Shown here: piece after piece, positions 23,291 through 34,996 of the stretch
Position numbering within the stretch: position 1 is the first letter of the stretch
Layout: each line of letters begins with the position of its first letter
Assembly: GCF_000002865.3 (NCBI RefSeq)
Contig: NW_001865056.1
Location: 5,303 to 57,467 of the forward strand
Length of the DNA: 52,165 nucleotides
Source: Monosiga brevicollis MX1
Lineage: Eukaryota > Opisthokonta > Choanoflagellata > Craspedida > Salpingoecidae
Direction of reading: 5' to 3'
Made by a program: the position numbers and the translations under genes
The notes under the pieces: model-generated
The model's database searches: none
What the model was told of the DNA's origin: nothing
Seen by the model: only the letters and a program-made list of their open reading frames with translations

Positions 23291-24529
23291 TTACCCTCCT
23301 TGATCCTTGACTGCCCGCTTGCCATCTTCTCATGTCAACTGTTCATCATCATTACTAATATGCTCATCGTTTGCTTCACCCGGCTTCAACTCACGAATGA
23401 GGGATGGCACGCAAGCAGGGTGGCGCCCCGATCCTCAACAAGCCGTCCTCTGGCACTCCTCCCGCACGTCAAAACTCCAAGGACCCGAAAAAAAAAAAAA
23501 AGGGGTCGGCTGTCTTGCAACATTGGCTTGCCATGACCTGCCTTGCGTCAGAAGACAGCGCAAGCCTTCATAAGCCTGAACAATATTGCGAGCAGCCAGC
23601 CATCTCGTCGTATGCACCGGTGAGTTCATGAGACGCTTCAAGCAATCAATCGTCCCCATGGGCAGCTAGCTACCCATGGAGCATTGCAGAACCATACGAT
23701 CCTCCTCTGGTCGAGCTTGATGGACGAGCCGCATCGACATCCGTTCCCAACCCACCCATCCAACCCCTACACACATGTACATCCTCTCAGGATGCACGCT
23801 ACCACGCACGCAGCGCTCCTTCACTCGCTGCTGTCGATCTCGTGGCCACCAACTCCCGCTGCCGTTCCATGAGCCATGTCGCAATCAAAACCAATTTCCC
23901 ATACGAATGTTCATCAGAAAGGGAAACTGCAACAACTCCAAAAGTAGCTGCAGAAGCCTGGCATACAATCGTAAGCAAAAGCGTTAGGTGGCATCAATAT
24001 GTGTAGCATACACAACTAAAACTCGCCTCCACCTGCCCGGTATATTAGATAGTAGGGGTTTGTTTATTTTATTTCAAACTGTAATCTGTGTCACACTCTC
24101 GCGTTGTTTGTTGGGAGTCAAGTTGAGGAGTACATGTTCACGTCATCTCATCGTGTTGCATTCTCAATTCCTTGACGACGAGTGTGCCGGGCGTTTTCTC
24201 TCTGCTTTTGCTATTGGTGCGTGTGACGCTGAAACGGCAGCGCCCTCGCGCCTTTGCCCGCCAAGAGGTCCGAGAGGGAGGTTAGCTACAAGGAACTGGG
24301 AAGGTGGATTGAGCTGGATGAAGACAGGATAAGCGCCTGGACGACCATACAGGCCGGCTCACGCCATGCTTTCGCACGCCCAACCGCTTCGATCATCGCA
24401 GACTTGTCATCGCACGCGTGCCCGCGAGCCCTCGGCTCGCTCTCTGCCCTTGTCCATTCACACGACCACGGATCGCCTGTTCTCATTCCCATCAACAACA
24501 GCTGTTGATTTTGATTCACCATCGCCACC

Positions 24530-26887
24530 ATGGCCAAGCAGGTCCTTCAAGGTATGCCCCGCATCGCGCACGCCCCTTCCTTGCTGGCCAGCTTGGTGAG
24601 CCTTGTCTCGGCGCCTCATGGCCGTGTTGCTTCAGTCTTTGAGACATACCAAAAGGCTCGCACCAACTTTGTGCAGACCGTGGCCGAACTCTCTTCGCGA
24701 TCACAAAACATTGATGCCTTGCAGGACGCAGGTGTGGACTCTTTGATGATCGCCTGCTCGCCCGCCTCTGTCAGCGTTGACGTCCCTCGCCCATCCTTCT
24801 TGACCCTGGGTTTATTCGGCACAGGTGTCATGTCGCTCTTGCGACCTCTGTTGATCGACTCTGTCCCCACCATTCAGCAGGTGCGTGCTCCATGTCAGCC
24901 CCTTGAAAAACCGCTTCCCCGTGCTCCTTGTTCTCACCAAGGTGTTCTTTGCCGCCCTTGCCCTCTCGGTTTTTCTTCCAATGGCCAGAGCGCGGCTCTT
25001 GCCCTTGGTCGCCTGGCGAATCACAGCGATGAGCTGGCTGCAGCCGTCGTTACCGATGACATTCTCCCGCAGCTCGTTTACGGTTTGGCCGAGCAAAACA
25101 GGTACGGTCACTCCTCCCCCCGCTCCACCCTTCAACGTCTTTTACGAAAAGAATTTGCCATCCCTCACCGCTCGGCTTGCATGAATCAAACTGCCCCTTC
25201 TTCCAACCTTCCTCTCTCTTTCTCTCTCTCCCCTCTTTCTGTCTCTCTCACTCTCTGGTCAGGTTTTACAAAAAGGCAGCGGCCTTCGTCTTGCGTACCG
25301 TTGCCAAGCACAGCCCCGAGCTGGCGCAGGCCGTCGTCGACTCGGGGGCCGTGGATGCTCTCGTGATCTGCCTCGACGAATTTGATCCTGCCGTCAAAGA
25401 GGCCGCCGCCTGGGCCCTCGGCTACATTGCCCGCCACAACACGCAACTGGCCCAGGCCGTCGTCGACGCGGGTGCCGTCCCCCTGCTTATTTTATGCGTG
25501 CAGGAACCCGAAGTGGCGCTCAAGCGCATCGCTGCCTCGGCCCTGGCTGACATTAGCAAGCACACCCCAGAGCTTGCCCAAACCATTGTTGACAATGGTG
25601 CCATTGCTTATCTTGCACAGCTTCTCGAAGCACAGGACACCAAACTGAAGCGACAGGTCCTGGCCGCGTTGAGCCAAGTGGCCAAACACACCGTCGACCT
25701 TGCCGAGCTCGTGGTGGAAGCCTACATCTTCCCAGCAGTCTTGCCCTCACTCAAGGATCCGGATGAGTACGTGCGCAAGAACGTCGCTACCCTTGTCCGC
25801 GACGTGGCCAAACACTCCGCCGAACTCGCTCAGCTCATCGTCAACTCTGGTGGTGCGTGCTGACTGGTTTGGCACACATGGGCCATCTTACCCCAATGTC
25901 TTCTCCTTATTTTGCTTCTCAACCCCCTGCTTTCCTTTCCCACCCTGCTCATTTGATTAAACCTTCCCACCTTCTTTCTGGATACTGCTGCAGGTGTCAT
26001 GGCTCTGGTGGATTACATCAATGAGGCTCGAGGCAGCTCGCTGATGCCTGCCGTCATGGCTCTCGGCTACATTGCCGCCTTTTCCGAGCGCCTGGCCATG
26101 TCGGTCATTGTGTCGCACGGCGTTGACGCCCTCGCCACCGCGCTGCAAAATGAGGGTGAAGACCACATTCGTGCCGCCACTGCTTGGTCTCTTGGCCAAA
26201 TCGGTCGACATACCCCTCAACATGCACAACACGTCGCCGAGGCCTCCGTCCTGCCGATCCTCCTCGACATCAGCCTGGCTGAGAACGCCAGCCCTGAAGT
26301 GCAGAGCAAGGCGTCTCGTGCTCTGCGCAACATCCTGCAAAAATGTACCTATCTTCCCGCCTTGCAATCCTTGCTCTCCAAGGCTCCACCGGAGATTCTG
26401 GAGAATGTGGTGGGCCAGTTTGCCAAGATCCTGCCCTCCGATGCCAAGGCTCGGAAACAATTTGTTACCTCTGGGGGCCTCAAGAAGGTCCGTTCCTTGC
26501 TTATGGCGCGCCCTTGGTCTGATAGCGTGCTGGCCGTCGCTTGACATTGCCTCACACCTTTTTGTTGCGTTGATACCCTCCTCCCCCCCCCAGATCCAAG
26601 AGATCAAGGCAGATCCAGAGACAGAACTGGGTGACGCAATCATGACCATCAACGAGTGCTTTCCCGAGGAAATTGTTCGATACTACTCACCAGGTTTGTT
26701 CACCCTTGGCGCACCACGCATGCCCCCAAGCATCATGAAACTCTTTGCACGTACACGCAACGTACCCGCTGATTTTTCAATGCCCCTGACTGACACCGTC
26801 CATGCATGTGTTTCCTTAGGCTATTCCAAGACCTTGTTGGAACGACTGGACGATCATACACCAGCCAGCCAGAAGGCGGCGGCCTAA
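24530..26887 (+). CDS. SPAG6: SPAG6/PF16 ciliary central-apparatus armadillo protein
   Basis: Eight exons: 24530-24551, 24636-24731, 24825-24880, 24989-25101, 25263-25852, 25994-26487, 26594-26693 and 26820-26887, giving 512 residues (human SPAG6 about 509). Close resemblance runs end to end: QVLQVFETYQKARTNFVQ at the start, PTIQQSAALALGRLANHSDE, FYKKAAAFVLRTVAKHSPEL, VKEAAAWALGYIARHNTQLA, the NILQKCTYLPALQSLL block and the terminal CFPEEIVRYYSPGYS. The body is a chain of armadillo repeats. SPAG6 (Chlamydomonas PF16) sits on the C1 microtubule of the axonemal central pair and is needed for flagellar beating, which fits a flagellate. Donors include GTGCGT and GTCCGT. Fully intact. Confidence 0.97.
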
Positions 26888-27633
26888 GGCGGACATCCTG
26901 TTGCCATGACCTGCCATCTTTTTTTTTAAAAAAAAAACTTTGGAACAATCCACTGATGCCGCTGGTTGCGACCGTGGCCAGACTGCAGGCTACTCGTGGG
27001 GCGGGCTGGCCCTGCCGCTTCTTCTCGTCTAGGACCCGCTGTACTGACATCCTGGCCGAGGCGAGGTCATTGTGTTTTCCTCCTTTATTGTCTTCTTCTT
27101 GATGCACCGGCGTGGCTCTCTGCTCGCGTCGCCTCCTTTTTATTGTTAAACGATTTGTTCATCTCTTGGAAAGGGGTGGGACGGAAACTGGGTCAGCATC
27201 TCCCCCTCCAAGCGTTTTGACACACAGTGATGTGCTGAGTTTGTTTGTTCGTTTTCTTTTGAATCATGTGCAGCTGGTGGCATGGTTGGCTGCCCGTCTT
27301 GTGCTGATCCTGCATTTCGATGACCCCCCTTGCTGGCCTATGTTGCCACCCACGTTTCAAATTCGATTGCACGTCAAAACAATAATGATTTTTAACTCTT
27401 GTGTCCCGAGGGAAACAATTCACTCAAACGGGTGCAAAATCAAGGTGGACCGGACGCTGATTACACGCGCAGTCCATGAAACCAAAGAGCCACCTTGGTG
27501 CTGCACCAAGATGGAAAGGAGCCAAGCTCAGCTTGGCTCAAGACTTGCCCACAAAGAGGAGGCCAGGCTTTTTACCGCTTCCTGTGGGTCAAGGTCAAGC
27601 ACTCACCCTCAACTGGGCAATTCTCCGAATGCC
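26888..27633. other. Convergent intergenic region
   Basis: 3' flanks of SPAG6 (+) and the kinase gene (-), with a T7/A9 tract near 26921-26937. No gene seen. Confidence 0.6.
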
Positions 27634-29364
27634 CTAGCAGGTGCAGACTCGAATAGCCTCTAGAGCAGCTGCCGAAAGCCATGGCTCATCGCATGGAGGC
27701 TTGGCCTCCGTGACCCCATTCGACAGATCAGCATACGCTGCCAGAGGCGGGAGTGGCAAGTGAGGGTTGGAGCCTCGCTCACTCCTATGATGAAGCAATG
27801 CGAGTGAGAGCTGGGCAAGGCTTAGGCTGTTGATCGGGGAACACATTTCCGCAAGCTGTGCCGATCGCAAAGCAAGGTGTGGCGTTTGAGGCAGAAAAAC
27901 CAACTTGGGCACGCCAGAGTGATACAGCGCATGTGCCTTGAGGCAGTTGTAGGCCGCAAACAAGTCATCATGCTTACGCTGCGACACAGGTAAGAGTGCC
28001 AGACCCAAACGCAGGCATCAGTTTGACCAGCAACTGTCAGCCAAAGGCCTGAAAACGCGCTGCTGGGCACCTGAGATAGATAGGCCGATATTCCTGCCTC
28101 GTCGACACCGCACAACTCGCCAAGTCGTCGCGTCGCCTGGGCGCGGGCAGCGCAGAGCTAAGCATGCGGGTGCGTGCACGGACCAGATCGTCGAGGAGGA
28201 GTGAGGTCCGCCGTGTTGAAAGAGGCCATAACCGGCATGCCGGCATCCAACCAACCTGCTTGTCCCAGGCAGCCTCTTGCAGATCAATCTCTTTGCGACA
28301 CCAGACGTGTTCACAGACAACGTCGATCGTTGGTCGAGCCTCGGGTTGAAACTGTCATCACAAGGGATGGGCATCAGTGACCAAAGTCAACAGGCACTGG
28401 TATGTCTGACCCTAATCCCGTAACGCGTCGATGTGCGCCACGCTTTCCCCCCTCTCCCTATCTGATCCCACCCCAGCCGTCCCTGGACATCTTGTGTTCT
28501 CTCCTGTGAACAGCCGCCTTCCACTGCGCCTCCAAAGCGACGGACCTCGAGCATTTGCCGTAAGAGGCGCTCCAGGTCGACGGAGATCCACGGCGGAAAT
28601 TGCACATGTAGGCGACGCCGAGCCCGCCGCATCTTAGCATCCCGCTGCTCCAACTCATCGCGTTGAAGGGAAGTGAGCGAGGCCTGATCCTCGTCTTCGC
28701 CCGCCAAGTCAAAGGGAAAATCGCCCGCGACCATGAGGAAGAGTATGACCCCGAGACTATAGACATCAGCCTTGCGAGGGTTGTAAGTGGAATTGTAGCT
28801 GACTTCTGGAGCACTGTAGCTGCGCGTACCACAACCGGTAGCACTGACAGGCGCGCTGTCATCGGCACTGGGCGCAGCCAGGCCAAAATCAATGAGACAG
28901 CAGTTATCGCCGTGCAGAAGAACGTTGTCAGCCTTGAGATCACGGAGCGCCAAGCCAGCGCGGTGGAATCCCTGCACGGCCAGGGCCAACTGGGCAAAGA
29001 GACGGCGGGCGTCTTTTTCGCGCAGGCGGTGGACTTCGTCAAGGCGGGTGGCGAGGTCGCCACCGGGTGCAAGCTGAAGCACAAAGAAGACGTGAAAATC
29101 ATCCTCGAGCCACTCGATCAGACGAATGGCAAAGGGAACGTGAGTGCCGACGCGCAGGCAGTAGGCCTCGAGGGCAGCGCTGCGGATCTCATCATCGGCG
29201 CGCAACCTGGCCTTGTTAAGAACCTTGATGGCCACAGGACACCGAGTCAGGCGGTGCACTGCTGGGTAAACGGTGGCGAAAGCACCTTCTCCGAGTTGAC
29301 CTTGAGCGCGACTGATCTCATACTTGCGGCTGAGCACCGGGCTGACCCAAGTCGAAGTGGCCAT
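27634..29364 (-). CDS. Serine/threonine protein kinase with uncharacterised C-terminal region
   Basis: Four exons on the minus strand: 29364-28546, 28351-28256, 28157-28071 and 27978-27634, giving 448 residues. The kinase domain spans about 14-305: Gly loop LGEGAFATVYPA (24-35), VAIK lysine 47, catalytic loop LRDLKADN with Asp142, Lys144 and Asn147, DFG at 159-161, and GTRSYSAPE closing the activation segment. The His of the usual HRD is Leu140. The DLKADN loop and small activation segment suggest a CAMK/ULK-like Ser/Thr kinase. About 140 residues follow, predicted mostly helical and without a domain I recognise (DLFAAYNCLKAHALYHSG, then Leu-rich helices). All catalytic residues except the HRD His are present, so activity is expected. 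Start: the ATG at 29364 gives MATSTW; an in-frame GTG just upstream is not a likely start. Confidence 0.88.
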
Positions 29365-30031
29365 AATCACCCAACCCCGATGGTTCCTGACCCGCTCACC
29401 TGTCTCACTCCAGCCAAACGGCTCGTCCCATCCAGCTTCCGGCTACCAGAAGAGGCATGTCACGACCTCACACGCACACACACGCACACACGCACACACG
29501 CACACACGCGCACACACACGTTCGTCTGCCACCCCCTGCCCTTAGATCAGTGGCAATGGAAACGTCAATGTGAATATGGTGAATGCTTCTCTCTTTAAAA
29601 AAAAAATAAAAAATCTGCAAGGGGCTAGGCCCCTCTGTGACGGTATCTTGCTAGGGCCATCGAATGAAGCAAGTCGGCTAACAAGAGTCAAAAGTAAATC
29701 GACGCCCAGGGCTTTGACCAGGGCTTTGACAGGCAGTTGGGTTGTGATGGTTTCGGGTCGGATAGACTGGATGTGAGCAACGCGTTGAATTGGGTTTTGG
29801 AGAAATCGTTGCGCTCAAACGGGGCTGATTCCGAGAGCTGGTAACTAGGTTTACCAATTCACCAAGCACCAAGCCCGAACAAGAACAACCAAGAAGAGAA
29901 ACAACAACGCCAACGCGGCAGGTGGTCTGTGCATAGAGCCCATCGCGCCGATGTAACGGCTCGCGTCCAGGCCGGCAATCGACGGGACATCCACACACAG
30001 GGCCAGTCTGGCTTTGTTGGGGAAGCAGGTC
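29365..30031. other. Intergenic region with CA-type microsatellite
   Basis: Upstream flank of the kinase gene and downstream flank of RPS18. It contains a CACG/CACA array (about 29468-29520) and an A-rich tract near 29596-29612. Confidence 0.6.
29468..29520. repeat. CACACG microsatellite
   Basis: Tandem CACACG/CACACA units, just upstream of the kinase start. Confidence 0.85.
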
Positions 30032-30679
30032 TTAACCTCCTTTCTTCTTGGAGACACCGACGGTGCGGCCGCGACGGCCAGTGGTCTTGGTGTGCTGGCC
30101 GCGGACGCGGACACCCCAGTAGTGGCGGATACCACGGTGGAGGCGGATCTTCTTCATGCGCTCAAGATCGTCACGGAGCTTGACGTTGAGGTCGCTGGCC
30201 AGAAGCTGGGAGTAGGTGCCGTCCTTGATGTCTTTCTTGCGGTTAAGGAACCAGTCAGGGATCTTGTACTGGCGGGGGTTCTGCATGATGGTCACCACGC
30301 GGCGCACATCGTCCTCGGTCTGCTCGACGCCAATCACAAAAAAAAAGGCACCAGACGTGAGTCGGCGAGAAAAAAAACGACAGAAACATCCTCAGACCCT
30401 GGCCTGCATGCTTCACTGCACCCTCGCCAAGACACTGTTTGCCCGAGCCCACAGCGGCATGCCCGGCTGCATTGTTCATTGACATCTCGACAAATGCTAC
30501 GCACCAGTTCACCGGCACGGCGGCGGGTGCTGATTTCGGCCTTCTTGAGGCAGAGGTTGGAGTAGCGACGACCAACACCCTTGATGGCGGTCATGGCGTA
30601 CATGATGTTGCGGTCACCAGCAATGTTGGTGTTCATCACACGCAAGATGTGCTGAAAGTTTTCGGGCATTACCATCGAC
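30032..30679 (-). CDS. RPS18: 40S ribosomal protein uS13 (RPS18)
   Basis: Two clear exons on the minus strand, 30679-30505 and 30319-30032, encode all but the first codon of uS13. The block [14 protein letters not shown], the helix-turn [38 protein letters not shown] and the C-terminal [20 protein letters not shown] are near-identical to RPS18. The protein lies in the small-subunit head next to tRNA. By homology the protein begins Met-Ser, and the Ser codon follows a TAG/G acceptor at 30680. The initiator Met codon therefore appears to be split, with AT in a separate upstream exon that I could not place. An in-frame ATG at 30675 would otherwise start the protein two residues late. C-terminal Gly-Gly extends past the usual end. 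Confidence 0.94.
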
Positions 30680-31591
30680 CTACGAGCAAGAAGCAAACCA
30701 TGGCAAACCATGAGCATCAAAGCTGAAAGAGGGCAGACTCATGATGCGCGCCGGAAAGCGTTTCCAAGCCCAGCAGATAAATGAAGGAGACAACGTTGCA
30801 CGCAGCAGAGGTAGACCGGTTGCGATGAAAACAGATGATGGATGGTGTGCAGGCGCACAAGGGGGGCCACCAAAGGTCTCGGTCTCGCAGGCCCTCTTCG
30901 ACACACGACGAGGCGCGATTCCGGACCACAGCCCGGGCAGGCGTCACACGCGCTAGCCTCAAGACATGACCCACACCACGCTCTGACTTCATCCCCTCTT
31001 TTGGAATGATCGATCCGAGCGCCAATGCAGGCCGCCGCCCATGTCCACGAGGCAAGCCATCACAAGACCCAATGCCCCGGCGAGCAGCGTTGACCCACGC
31101 GTAGCCCCCCGCGATTGCTTCAAACAGATGCACACATCGTCGCCCACTTGAACAAGCTTTCAACACACACACGCACACTCACACGCACACACACGCACAC
31201 ACAGACGGCCCTGTTCATCCATCCATCATTCACAAACAGGCAGCAATGGCGCTGCCATTTGAACCCGCGCCGCGGGCCAGAAACACAACAAAGGGGGAAG
31301 CAAGGTTACCGACATGGCTGGTGGTTATGCTGTTGAAGTCGCCGTCCGCCTTCAACACGAGCCAGAGAAAAGTAATAGTTTTGACGATGATTTTCCGCAT
31401 CAACCCGATACAAATTTCCGCCCACGAGAAGCTTGCTCAGTCTTCTAGTCTCCGCTAGTATCTCATGAGACTCGTAAATTTTAGAAGTGTGATGGATTAC
31501 ACGCTTCCGCTTATACCTGTTTTTTCACTGCTTTCGTCGGCAGTTTCTTGCGCCGAGCCGTTCTGGGGGCGACGACGACGACGACGACACG
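30680..31591. other. Divergent intergenic region with CA array
   Basis: Head-to-head gap between RPS18 (-) and the CLPTM1 gene (+). It should contain the missing first exon of RPS18. A CA-type microsatellite lies at 31163-31203 and an AT-richer stretch at about 31370-31500. Confidence 0.55.
31163..31203. repeat. CA-rich microsatellite
   Basis: CACACACGCACACTCACACG-type units. Confidence 0.8.
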
Positions 31592-34538
31592 ATGGGCCGG
31601 CCTGGGTGTTGCACGACCGTGCTGGGCCTCATCGCCTTGGCCTACGTGGGCGTAATGGTGGTCAATATTGCCGTCATCTGGTTCCCAACCACGTGTAGCC
31701 TGCCGGACAAGTGTTTGCAGCCGGCCTTTGATTGTGATCAGGCCTTGGATCTATACGTAGGTTCTTCCGCCCCCCCCCCTGCTCGTGTCCCGGCATTGCT
31801 GGTGGGCCGACTCCCAGTGTCCCCGTATTCGTCTGCCAATCATGTTTTGACTTGGTGGATACCCGAACCACAGCTGTACACGGGGCTCCGCGATCGCTTT
31901 TCTTTCAAGAAAATGGCTGAAACCGAGCCTGACCTGAGCATCTTCAATGTTCATCTGAATGAGTCCCGCACTTGGTCTGCGCTGCCCCCGCCTGCTCGAA
32001 TCAACAGACACTGCCACACCTTAGATGCCCCGCCCGACATCCTCTCACCATACCCGTTATCCCACCTCATCTCTGATCTCACGTTCCGGGCCCGTCAGGT
32101 CGGTGAGCCTTGCAGNNNNNNNNNNNNNNNNNNNNNNNNNNNNNNNNNNNNNNNNNNNNNNNNNNTAAAGGGGGGGGCCCCCCAAAAAGGTTTTTTCCCG
32201 GGCCCCGGGGGTTTTCCCCCATGTTTTTTTTCCCCCCCCCCCCCCCCCCCCCCCCCACTCTCAATCTGCCTAGCGTGCTTTGATATGCTGCCAATTTGGA
32301 TGACCACTGACTGACTCGGGCCCTTGCGCCCATGCACGCAAGGCTTTAAAGTGGAAGCTCAACCTGATTACTACGGCCAGATGAAGACGGTCTCTGTGGT
32401 CACACGGCTCACCAAGCGGCGCGTGCGCCAGGATCTCAACAAATCCATGCTTGTGGGCAGCGGTCAGGAAGCAACGGAAGTACAAGCCACAGCTGATCAA
32501 TTGACCGGCATTGATGGACAACCCGTCAATCACTGGCGCCTGCGTGCCCGCATGGAGCTTGTGACGGATGCCAAGGTGCGCTCATGGGCGGGCCGCACGC
32601 ACGGCTGTGCCTCACAGCACAGCTGGACCAGACCTCCTCACCCACATTTTGTGTCACGACATTTGCTGTTCCGATGGTGCCCATAGCTCTATCCGCGATC
32701 ACACAAGGAATGGCCTGTCAACCTGTTTTCGAGCCACGGCCAGTATCGCCCCCCTGCCCACATCAATGAGCTGGCTGCCTCCGAGTTCGATTGGCAGGTA
32801 TAGTCATGCAATGTGGTGGATTGACCAGCCAAACAACAAGGGAGGTCGCAGAAGCGTTGGCACATGTCCCCGTCAACCTAACGTGGCGTGTGGCTTCTCG
32901 TAATCTGGATGAATATGCCTGCAGCTCTTAAGCAGCAACGTGAGCCGCGGCAACGCCACCTTGGAGTTTGAGCTGCGGTGCGTCGTATGCATGGCCTTAC
33001 GCCATACCTATGGCCGGCACTCATGGTGTGCGGCTCGCTGCCGCTGTGATTGCTGATGCCACCTGATAGACCCATCAGCATGGGCCATTTGCGCTTCATG
33101 ACCACCATGGCCGATGCTTTGACCATGCTTCAAGACAACTATGGTTTCTCAGACAAGGTACTGGTCTAGCGCCGTCCAAGATCAGCCAGCCTCGGTTCAG
33201 GGCCACCAGCCTGGTTGCTTGCTCCCTGCCACCTCGTGACCTCTTATCTCCTCATGTCGGAACGTGCCGCTGCATATAGGATCTTGATGACGTCAAAGCC
33301 ATCTTTATCAACACCAACCTCCAGCTCCTTGCCCTCACCTATGCCGTTACCATTCTGCACCTGGTCTTTGATTACTTGGCCTTCAAAGTAGGTTGAGGCT
33401 GCACGCTTCCCCTTGCTCCTGCTTCGGTGGGCCCATCTTGCCTTCACCTTCTCGCTTCTCCGTTTGTGCCCATGCTCAGAACGACATTGGCTTTTGGAAA
33501 GGCCGCAAGGTAGGCCGTGCACGCATGTTTCAAGACCAGTAGCATCCGATGCCCAAGTCGCCGTAGCTTACGCTATGAAACCGTGCCTGCGCGACGATAC
33601 CGGGCCCCTCTATGGGCTCCTTCCAGGATTTGGCTGGCCTCTCGCGTCGTACAATTCTCTTCAACTTTGTTTGTACCCTCATCATCTTTCTCTACTTGCT
33701 GGATAACGACAGCACCAGCATGCTGGTGCTGCTCAGCGTCGGTGTGTCGGTCCTGGTCGACTTTTGGAAGGTATGTACCCCAGCTTGCTGATCAGGGAAG
33801 CTGAATGCAGCTCACGGGCTTTGTGTTGGCGGCTTATAGGTGACCAAAGTTCTTCGTACACAGATCGAATTCAATGGCCTGTTGCCTACCATCAAGTTTG
33901 AAGCTGGTTTGTCCGAGCCTGCTCAAATTCACGCGCCACCCTCTGTATTGAGACTCATCGCTGCTTCGTGAGGAATGGATAGTGCGTAGCCAAGCCGAGG
34001 ATGAAACAGAACAATTCGATGCCACCGCCATGGTCTACTTGGGCTGGGTCAGTACTCAGTCGCTGCCGACGAGCGCGCGCCGTGGCCGAGTCTTGTCAGT
34101 GAGGCGTATCTGACCCATTTGGCTCAAATTGGCTGGTTTAGGTATTGTTGCCCCTGGTGATGGGTGGAGCGCTGTACAACCTCGTGTACACCCCCCACAA
34201 GAGTTGGTACTCCTGGCTTTTGCAAAGCCTTGCCAACGGTAAGTCGCGCGAGTGCCAATACCTGCATGCCACGTGTCGGGTCACCATACTTGGGGCTTGA
34301 AACGCGCGCCCTCTTTTGAAAGGCCGTAGTTGCTTGCTGTTTTGACTCTGACCAGGCCAACATGGCATCCATGCGTGCGCAGGTGTCTATGCCTTTGGCT
34401 TTGTACTCATGACTCCGCAGCTTTTCATCAACTATCGGCTCAAAAGCGTCGCTCATCTCCCTTGGCGTGTCCTCATGTACAAAGTGCGTCCAGTTTTTGA
34501 GCAAAAGTGTTCCCACTACCGCCGGCGCCTCCACTCGT

Positions 34539-34585
<47 letters not shown>

Positions 34586-34996
34586 TGCCTGAAACCCGCT
34601 TTCAATGTCGGGCGGGTCTCGTTATCCGGTTCACGCTCTTATTTCATTCATTTTTCCTTTGCTAGGCGTTCAACACCTTTATTGATGACGTCTTCAGCTT
34701 TATCGTGACCATGCCGACGGCGCATCGACTCGCTTGCCTTCGAGATGACCTCGTCTTTGTGGTTTACCTCTACCAGCGCTGGTAGGAATGACACCCGCCA
34801 TTTTGAATTCTTCGGTGTGCCACCCGCGCTTGCAGACAAAGTGGCTGACACGCGCTGGGTTTGTGTTAGGCAATATCCGGTCGACAAGGCGCGTGTCAAC
34901 GAGTATGGATTTAGCTATGAGAAGGACGATGGCACGCCCGACGTGGCTGCCGTGGACCAAGCGCCCACGTCAGCGGCTGAAAAGAAAGAACAATAG
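31592..34996 (+). CDS. CLPTM1: CLPTM1 family transmembrane protein (interrupted by assembly gap)
   Basis: Fifteen exons seen: 31592-31756, 31874-31974, [gap], 32343-32575, 32708-32797, 32925-32977, 33070-33157, 33280-33387, 33480-33509, 33627-33770, 33840-33906, 33983-34047, 34142-34238, 34383-34483, 34666-34781 and 34870-34996. The C-terminal half matches CLPTM1 strongly: FDYLAFKNDIGFWKGRKDLAGLS, LDNDSTSMLVLLSVGV, WYSWLLQSLANGVYAFGF, MTPQLFINYRLKSVAHLPWR and FNTFIDDVFSFIV. The N-terminus is a signal-anchor helix followed by a luminal region. CLPTM1 and CLPTM1L are multi-pass ER membrane proteins; CLPTM1 retains GABA-A receptors and CLPTM1L scrambles glucosaminyl-PI for GPI synthesis. The 101-base second exon ends in phase 2 while the first exon after the gap needs phase 1, so at least one exon lies in or beside the N run. 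Confidence 0.92.
32116..32165. other. Assembly gap (50 N) with poor-quality flank
   Basis: Fifty N followed by a stretch of long G, C and T homopolymers up to about 32257, including about 27 C in a row. This looks like low-quality read ends rather than genomic sequence. It removes at least one exon of the CLPTM1 gene. Confidence 0.9.
34541..34582. repeat. Poly-T tract, 42 bases
   Basis: Homopolymer inside the intron before the fourteenth exon of the CLPTM1 gene. Confidence 0.9.

Larger units (their letters stand above)
22667..24529. other. Divergent intergenic region with AT-rich island and triplet array
   Basis: Head-to-head gap of about 1.9 kb between the tyrosine-motif gene (-) and SPAG6 (+). 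It holds an AT-rich island (about 22925-23080), a CTG/CTA triplet array (23150-23290) and pieces of simple sequence. No exon supported. Confidence 0.55.

Noticed and set aside
23078-23573. Tyr/Leu/Cys-rich frames.
   Set aside because: Translation of the CTG/CTA triplet array.
28663-29598. 311-residue open frame on + opposite the kinase.
   Set aside because: Antisense shadow of the kinase exon; ends in the CA microsatellite.
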